Origin: HO2-45-28 sp964574495
GTDB taxonomy: Bacteria > Patescibacteriota > Minisyncoccia > HO2-45-28
Direction: 5' to 3'
DNA: 8,903 nucleotides
NCBI GenBank assembly: GCA_964574495.1
Contig: CAZNNT010000026.1
Coordinates: forward strand, 1 to 8,903
Both the position numbers and the translations under genes were made by a program. The first letter of the stretch is position 1; the number at the start of each line of letters is the position of its first letter. The notes beneath the pieces are model-generated. The model did not search any database. It had not been told where the DNA came from and was given only the letters and a program-made list of their open reading frames with translations. This document shows, piece by piece, positions 5,652 through 8,903 of this stretch.

Positions 5652-6917
5652 ATGTGGTTAAAATTCAAACTGATATTCACTGACCCGGATTTGAGAAAAA
5701 AAATACTTTTCATTCTTTTGATTTTGGCCCTTTTCAGAATAGGCGCCGCTATTCCCATTCCCGGCGTGGATCATGAGCGTCTCGCGTCGTTTTTCGGCGG
5801 TAATCAATTTTTTGGACTTTTGAATCTTTTTTCCGGAGGAGCGATGGAAAATCTTTCCATAATGATGCTCGGCGTCGGTCCCTTCATTACGGCTTCAATT
5901 ATTATGCAGCTTTTGACCATGATTTCTCCCCGTTTGAAAGAAATGTATCAGGAAGGGGGCGAAGCCGGACGCCAGAAGTTTAATCAATATTCGCGGCTTT
6001 TAACCGTTCCATTGGCCGCTCTTCAGGGTTTTGGTTTGCTTTCTCTTTTGTCCAGAGAAGGTGTTTTGGGAGCGCTCTCCCCCTTCGGCACGCTTATAAA
6101 TATCGTAATTGTAACCGCCGGTTCCGTTCTTTTGATGTGGTTGGGCGAGCTTATTTCGGAATATGGAATAGGCAACGGTGTTTCTATTCTTATTTTCGCT
6201 GGCATCATATCCAGCGTTCCGCGGGCCCTGGGACAGACCTTTTTTGCTTCAAGCATTGAGCAGTTGCCGGTCATTTTGGGCTTTGTTATCGCCGCGGTTT
6301 TGGTTGTCGGTGCTGTCATTATAATTACCGAAGGGCAAAGGCCGGTGCCGGTATCTTACGCGCGCCGCGTACGCGGCTCAAAAATTTACGGCGGCGTTTC
6401 CACCTATTTGCCTTTAAGAGTAAATCAAGCCGGTGTTATACCGATAATTTTCGCTCTTTCCATCCTTCTTTTTCCCCAGATGCTTGTTAATTTCGTGGCT
6501 TCGGTTGATAACGCCGCTATCCGGACAATTTCCGCTTTTCTTTTGACCTTTTTCAATAATCCATGGGTATATGCCATACTTTATTTTCTTTTGGTTTTTC
6601 TTTTCACTTATTTTTATACCGCCGTAACTTTTGACCCGGACGCCATATCCGGCAACCTCCAGAAATCGGGAGCGTTCGTGCCCGGAATAAGACCTGGGCG
6701 CCCGACCTCGGAATTTTTATACAAGATTTTAAACCGCATTACTTTAATAGGCGCTTTGTTTTTGGGCGCGATCGCGGTTTTGCCGCTCGCCATGCGCGCG
6801 ATTACCGGTCTCGTGACGCTGACTATCGGCGGCACCGCTCTTTTGATTGTGGTTTCTGTAGTTCTTGAGACCATCAAGCAAGTTGAGGCGCAGATTGTTA
6901 TGAGAAGTTACGAGTGA
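5652..6917 (+). CDS. secY: protein translocase channel subunit SecY
   Basis: This gene encodes a 421-residue SecY, the pore of the Sec translocon that, with SecE and SecG, moves unfolded proteins across or into the cytoplasmic membrane. About ten hydrophobic membrane segments are visible, the first near residues 17-36 and ending in RIGAAIPIPGVD, a conserved opening. Other family marks are GVGPFITASIIMQLL (75-89), GIGNGVSILIFAGI (172-185), the cytosolic loop YGGVSTYLPLRVNQAGVIPIIFA (246-268, read in two parts) and FVPGIRPGR (342-350), the loop that contacts SecA and the ribosome. GGTALLIVVSVVLET and QVEAQIVMRSYE close the protein; the C-terminal tail is very short. It starts 3 nt after rplO and is probably the last gene of the ribosomal transcript. 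Confidence 0.98.
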   Translation: MWLKFKLIFTDPDLRKKILFILLILALFRIGAAIPIPGVDHERLASFFGGNQFFGLLNLFSGGAMENLSIMMLGVGPFITASIIMQLLTMISPRLKEMYQEGGEAGRQKFNQYSRLLTVPLAALQGFGLLSLLSREGVLGALSPFGTLINIVIVTAGSVLLMWLGELISEYGIGNGVSILIFAGIISSVPRALGQTFFASSIEQLPVILGFVIAAVLVVGAVIIITEGQRPVPVSYARRVRGSKIYGGVSTYLPLRVNQAGVIPIIFALSILLFPQMLVNFVASVDNAAIRTISAFLLTFFNNPWVYAILYFLLVFLFTYFYTAVTFDPDAISGNLQKSGAFVPGIRPGRPTSEFLYKILNRITLIGALFLGAIAVLPLAMRAITGLVTLTIGGTALLIVVSVVLETIKQVEAQIVMRSYE

Positions 6918-6924
6918 TATTGGG

Positions 6925-6953
6925 TTGCGTTTAAACGCGGCAAGTGTTATCTT
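6925..6953 (+). promoter_or_regulatory. possible sigma-70-type promoter for adk-map
   Basis: The 71-nt spacer after secY holds TTGCGT (6925-6930), a 17-bp spacer and TATCTT (6948-6953). The -10 box is preceded by TGT, giving an extended -10. The -35 box matches TTGACA at three of six positions and the -10 box matches TATAAT at four. The predicted transcript start, about 6960, would leave a leader of roughly 29 nt before the adk start at 6989. This is a pattern match only; readthrough from secY may also supply transcript. Confidence 0.4.
6927..6938. repeat. 12-bp perfect palindrome in the promoter spacer
   Basis: GCGTTTAAACGC is its own reverse complement. It overlaps the last four bases of the proposed -35 box and lies in the -35/-10 spacer ahead of the adk-like gene. 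That is a good place for a repressor site, but it could also be chance: about two such palindromes are expected by chance in a random window of this size. No known regulator binding site is recognised, and it lacks the U-run of a terminator. Confidence 0.35.
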
Positions 6954-6977
6954 GAATTTAAATGGGATTAGATTTTG

Positions 6978-6984
6978 AAAGAGG
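6978..6984 (+). promoter_or_regulatory. Shine-Dalgarno sequence deciding the adk start
   Basis: AAAGAGG lies 4 nt before ATG 6989. It is the first recognisable ribosome binding site in the window and favours 6989 over the in-frame ATG at 6962, which has none and would sit almost at the predicted transcript start. The spacing is slightly short of ideal. Confidence 0.55.
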
Positions 6985-6988
6985 CACA

Positions 6989-7600
6989 ATGAAATCACGA
7001 ATAGTTGTCGCGGTTTTTATGGGATTGTCCGGCTCGGGAAAAGATACACAGGTTGTTCTTTTGAAGGAATTTTTAGAGAAAAAACATGGTTTGGGTTCGG
7101 TGCTTTATGTTTATACAGGAGAGGTTCTGCGAAATATGATAAAGCGGGGACTGTATCTTTCAAAACTCACCGATGAAAAGGTAATGCGCGTCGGCGCCAA
7201 AGCTCCGGATTTCTTGGCAATTTGGTCCTGGACACACGAGATTATTGAACATTTTACTGGCAAGGAACATCTGCTTTTTTCTAGCTCTCCAAGGACCGAA
7301 ATAGAAGCTCGGGTTATGGATGATCTTGTGGATTTTTTGGGTATCAGCCCTTATTATCCTATTTTTTTGAAGGTGGAGCGAGACGAGGCCTTTCGTCGGC
7401 TAAAAGAACGGGGCCGCGCGGATGATACTGATGAAGTAATAAATAATCGGCTGGATTTTTTTGAAGTTCATGTTGGTCCGGCAGTAGAATATTATCGCAC
7501 CAAAAGTTTGAATCGTCTTATTGAGATCGATGGCAACTCCCGCGATCCGCAAAAAATCCATCAAAACATTTTGAAGGCGCTGGGGTTTGAAAATAAATGA
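6989..7600 (+). CDS. adk: adenylate kinase-like nucleoside monophosphate kinase, divergent
   Basis: This gene encodes 203 residues from the chosen start. The family catalyses ATP + AMP = 2 ADP in the cytoplasm. A Walker A loop GLSGSGKDT is at residues 12-20, where typical adenylate kinases read GxPGxGKGT. TGEVLR (43-48) corresponds to the AMP-binding TGDMLR segment. RLKERGRADDTDE (137-149) and the following VxPAVEYY stretch match the LID and C-terminal region of the short, zinc-free form. The usual DGFPR motif is replaced by SSSPR (98-102): the Arg is kept, the magnesium-related Asp is lost. Its site between secY and map is the standard position of adk. It overlaps map by four bases. Substrate is uncertain: it may be a true Adk, a variant using another NMP, or a weakened enzyme. 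A start at 6962 would add nine residues. Confidence 0.8.
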   Translation: MKSRIVVAVFMGLSGSGKDTQVVLLKEFLEKKHGLGSVLYVYTGEVLRNMIKRGLYLSKLTDEKVMRVGAKAPDFLAIWSWTHEIIEHFTGKEHLLFSSSPRTEIEARVMDDLVDFLGISPYYPIFLKVERDEAFRRLKERGRADDTDEVINNRLDFFEVHVGPAVEYYRTKSLNRLIEIDGNSRDPQKIHQNILKALGFENK

Positions 7601-8364
7601 TCGCAAAATCAAAAAAAGAAATAGAAATGTTAAGGATAAGCGGGCAAATTCTTGCCCGCGTTTTAGCGCATGTCGCGCGAGAAATTGCGCCCGGAATTGA
7701 AACCTTGAAACTTGATGCTATTGCCGAGAGTGAAATTATAAAAGCCGGAGCCGTTCCCTCATTTAAGGGTTACAGCGAAGGCGGAGAACGGCCGTATCCC
7801 TCTTCAATTTGCGTTTCAATAAATGATGAGGTGGTGCACGGCATTCCGGGTAAAAAAATTTTGCGTGAGGGCGATGTCGTAACTTTGGATTTGGGCGTAA
7901 ATTACAAAGGATTTTTTACTGACGGCGCCAGAACGGTTTTATGCGGGTCATACGATCCGGACGGCCGTTCAAATCGTCTGATATCAGTTTGCCGGCAAGC
8001 TCTTGATGTCGCGATTAAAAAATGCAAAGCAGGTATAGCCATCGGAGATATCGGCCACGCGGTTGAATCCTTCGTTAAAAAAAACGGCTTTAATGTTTTT
8101 AGGGAATTGGTGGGGCACGGAGTGGGCAGGGCGGTTCACGAACCGCCGCACATTCCTAATTGGGGTAAGGCCGGCGCCGGCGAAAAATTAAAAGACGGGC
8201 AGGTTTTGGCCATTGAGCCAATGATTGCGGAAGGGGAAGCCAAAATTATTACGGATAAAAACGGCTGGACTTACCGCACTTTAGATGGCTCTCGCGCGGC
8301 TCATTTTGAGCATACGGTTTTGGTAAAGCGCGGCGGCTGTGAGGTGTTGACAAATGATAAATAA
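7597..8364 (+). CDS. map: type I methionine aminopeptidase
   Basis: This gene encodes a 255-residue enzyme of peptidase family M24A, close to the 264 of E. coli. It removes the initiator methionine from nascent proteins when the second residue is small, acting in the cytoplasm at the ribosome exit after deformylation. All five dinuclear metal ligands are present: Asp98 in TLDLG, Asp109 in FTDGAR, His174 in GHGVGR, Glu207 in IEPM and Glu238 in HFEHT. The substrate-contacting His81 (VVHGIPG) and His181 (VHEPPHIPNW) are present too. The start overlaps the adk-like stop as ATGA, and no separate Shine-Dalgarno site is visible, so it is probably translated by coupling. The usual next genes (infA, rpmJ, rpsM) do not follow; a promoter for a different gene overlaps its last codons. 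Confidence 0.97.
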   Translation: MIAKSKKEIEMLRISGQILARVLAHVAREIAPGIETLKLDAIAESEIIKAGAVPSFKGYSEGGERPYPSSICVSINDEVVHGIPGKKILREGDVVTLDLGVNYKGFFTDGARTVLCGSYDPDGRSNRLISVCRQALDVAIKKCKAGIAIGDIGHAVESFVKKNGFNVFRELVGHGVGRAVHEPPHIPNWGKAGAGEKLKDGQVLAIEPMIAEGEAKIITDKNGWTYRTLDGSRAAHFEHTVLVKRGGCEVLTNDK

Positions 8365-8375
8365 TTTGCTATGCT
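8347..8375 (+). promoter_or_regulatory. strong sigma-70-type promoter overlapping the end of map
   Basis: A perfect -35 box TTGACA (8347-8352) lies inside the last codons of map. A 17-bp spacer follows, then TATGCT (8370-8375), four of six matches to TATAAT, with an extended -10 TGC just before it (8367-8369). Spacing and both boxes are close to ideal, making this the best promoter in the window. Transcription should begin near 8381-8383, giving a leader of about 145 nt before ATG 8528. The promoter indicates that the downstream gene is transcribed on its own rather than depending on the map transcript. Confidence 0.75.
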
Positions 8376-8397
8376 TAAAAAATAACAGCTCTTTTAT

Positions 8398-8481
8398 ATT
8401 GCTACTTGCAATTTGGCGGCTATAGCCAAAAGGTCCCGATTCTTCGGTGTTTTCTGGCTATGGCTGTCATTGGGATGGCCC
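8398..8481 (+). promoter_or_regulatory. structured 5' leader RNA of unknown class
   Basis: The leader folds into consecutive hairpins by hand pairing. A 5-bp hairpin spans 8398-8412 (ATTGC with GCAAT). A 15-bp uninterrupted stem joins 8414-8428 to 8455-8469; three of its pairs are G-U (8416/8467, 8418/8465, 8421/8462), which points to an RNA rather than a DNA repeat. Its loop contains a small hairpin CCGA-TTCT-TCGG (8436-8447). A weak GGG/CCC hairpin may form at 8472-8481. Alternatively, loop bases 8434-8439 (TCCCGA) can pair with 8470-8475 (TTGGGA), one of these a G-U, as a pseudoknot stacked directly on the long stem. No known riboswitch or leader class is recognised. It could sense a ligand or protein, or simply stabilise the mRNA. 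Confidence 0.6.
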
Positions 8482-8496
8482 TCTAACAAAACAAAA

Positions 8497-8529
8497 ATGG
8501 CGAAAACCCCAAGGAGGAAAAACCGCCAT
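8497..8529 (+). promoter_or_regulatory. strong Shine-Dalgarno site within a start-codon hairpin
   Basis: AAGGAGG (8511-8517) lies 10 nt before ATG 8528 and is nearly the full anti-16S complement. ATGGCG (8497-8502) is the exact reverse complement of CGCCAT (8524-8529), so a 6-bp stem could enclose the site in a 21-nt loop and tie up the first two bases of the start codon. The Shine-Dalgarno site stays single-stranded in the loop. This could modulate initiation. The stem is short, and a chance occurrence is possible. Confidence 0.5.
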
Positions 8530-8903
8530 GAATGTAGAGAAGCAGGTTGCCAAGCTCATTGCTCGAATCGCAGAAAACCTTCCGAGTATGGGGAGAGCCG
8601 ACAGGCAGAGGTGGATTGATGACCCGGTTGGTCTNNNNNNNNNNTCCTTCGCGGTCACATTCCACACGAATCCGACCTCCTCAAGTTCGTGGAGTCGGTC
8701 GCAGTGGAGGGCGCCGACGACAGGTTCGTGGTTGACGACCGGGCCCTCGAAGAGGCAGATGCCTACGCCGAGTCCAGCTTTGACCGCCTGTTCAGGGGCA
8801 AGGTTGAGGAGGGCATTCCCCGGGCAGAGCTCAATGTCCACGAGCTCAAGAAGGCATCGGTGGACGGGCCGATTCTAAAGGAGCTCGGAGACAAGAACGA
8901 GCT
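8528..8903 (+). CDS. unrecognised soluble protein, interrupted by gap and 3' partial
   Basis: I do not recognise a named function. Before the gap, 35 complete codons from ATG 8528 plus a CTN leucine read MNVEKQVAKLIARIAENLPS and on to RQRWIDDPVG; the first part looks like an amphipathic helix. After the gap, 85 codons stay open from 8647 to the window end, including KFVESVAVEGADDRFVVDD, SSFDRLFRGKVEEG and ASVDGPILKELGD. The product has no cysteine, signal peptide or membrane segment and is acidic and helix-rich in the second part. The two parts plausibly belong to one gene, which needs a true gap length of 3n+2 bases rather than 10. Post-gap DNA is about 61% GC, pre-gap 52%. From memory only, it resembles a family of short hypothetical proteins of Patescibacteria with similar motifs. 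It has its own promoter, leader and Shine-Dalgarno site. Confidence 0.6.
8635..8644. other. assembly gap (10 N)
   Basis: Ten unknown bases join two contigs. A round number of N usually marks a scaffold join of uncertain size. The reading frames on either side (frame 2 before, frame 1 after) cannot be joined at exactly ten bases, so the true distance is different, or the two sides are not one gene. The order and orientation depend on read pairing that cannot be judged here. Confidence 0.98.

Noticed and set aside
6927..6938. The GCGTTTAAACGC palindrome as a terminator after secY
   Set aside because: It would form only a 4-bp stem, and no U-run follows.
6962..6988. Upstream ATG for the adk-like gene
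   Set aside because: It has no Shine-Dalgarno site and lies almost at the predicted transcript start. ATG 6989 has AAAGAGG ahead of it and starts the protein near the P-loop, as usual. The longer form is not fully excluded.
8436..8455. CCGA/TCGG hairpin followed by TGTTTTCT as an intrinsic terminator for map
   Set aside because: The stem is only 4 bp and the U-run is broken; the bases are better used in the long leader hairpin.
8413..8619. Open frame through the leader, including an ATG at 8497 giving MAKTPRRKNRHECREAG and on
   Set aside because: It runs through the RNA hairpin, has no ribosome binding site at 8497, and overlaps the better supported frame from 8528 that has AAGGAGG ahead of it. 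Its composition is that of a shifted shadow.
8447..8878. Reading straight through the ten N as one frame
   Set aside because: After the gap this frame is rich in Ser, Thr, Arg and Trp with no plausible fold and ends at 8878, while the frame from 8647 is open to the window end and looks like a real protein.

Overview
The window is almost entirely the distal half of a bacterial S10-spc ribosomal protein gene cluster, all on the + strand. It reads: the tail of rpsS, then rplV, rpsC, rplP, rpmC, rpsQ, rplN, rplX, rplE, rpsN (zinc type), rpsH, rplF, rplR, rpsE, rplO, secY, an adenylate-kinase-like gene and map. Genes are packed with 1-28 nt gaps or 4-7 nt overlaps. There is no rpmD (L30) in its usual place between rpsE and rplO. 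Absent L30, small ribosomal proteins and this gene order suggest a Candidate Phyla Radiation (Patescibacteria) organism, probably Parcubacteria-like. That placement is inference; no 16S rRNA is present.

Bases 1-6917 (rpsS to secY) look like one transcription unit. None of the fifteen complete genes in it has a convincing Shine-Dalgarno sequence, and many start codons sit in an AATATG context. Bases 6918-8364 (adk-like and map, overlapping as ATGA) may form a separate unit. A 71-nt spacer ahead of them holds a possible extended -10 promoter, a 12-bp palindrome and the first recognisable Shine-Dalgarno sequence. The kinase lacks the DGFPR motif of ordinary adenylate kinases; the methionine aminopeptidase has all its metal ligands.

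After map the conserved cluster stops. A strong promoter (TTGACA, 17-bp spacer, extended -10 TATGCT) overlaps the 3' end of map. It should produce a leader of about 145 nt containing a 15-bp G-U-containing RNA hairpin and a near-perfect AAGGAGG site. The site lies in the loop of a second hairpin whose stem includes the start codon. The leader precedes an unrecognised, soluble-looking gene that is interrupted by a 10-N assembly gap and runs off the window. The part of this gene after the gap is about 61% GC by hand count, well above the operon. This leader-plus-gene unit is the least explained and most interesting part of the window.

The genes work together in making proteins: ribosome subunits, the membrane protein export channel, nucleotide supply, and removal of the initiator methionine from new chains. 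No tRNA, rRNA, CRISPR array, insertion sequence or clear intrinsic terminator was seen, and no gene-free stretch exceeds 300 bases.
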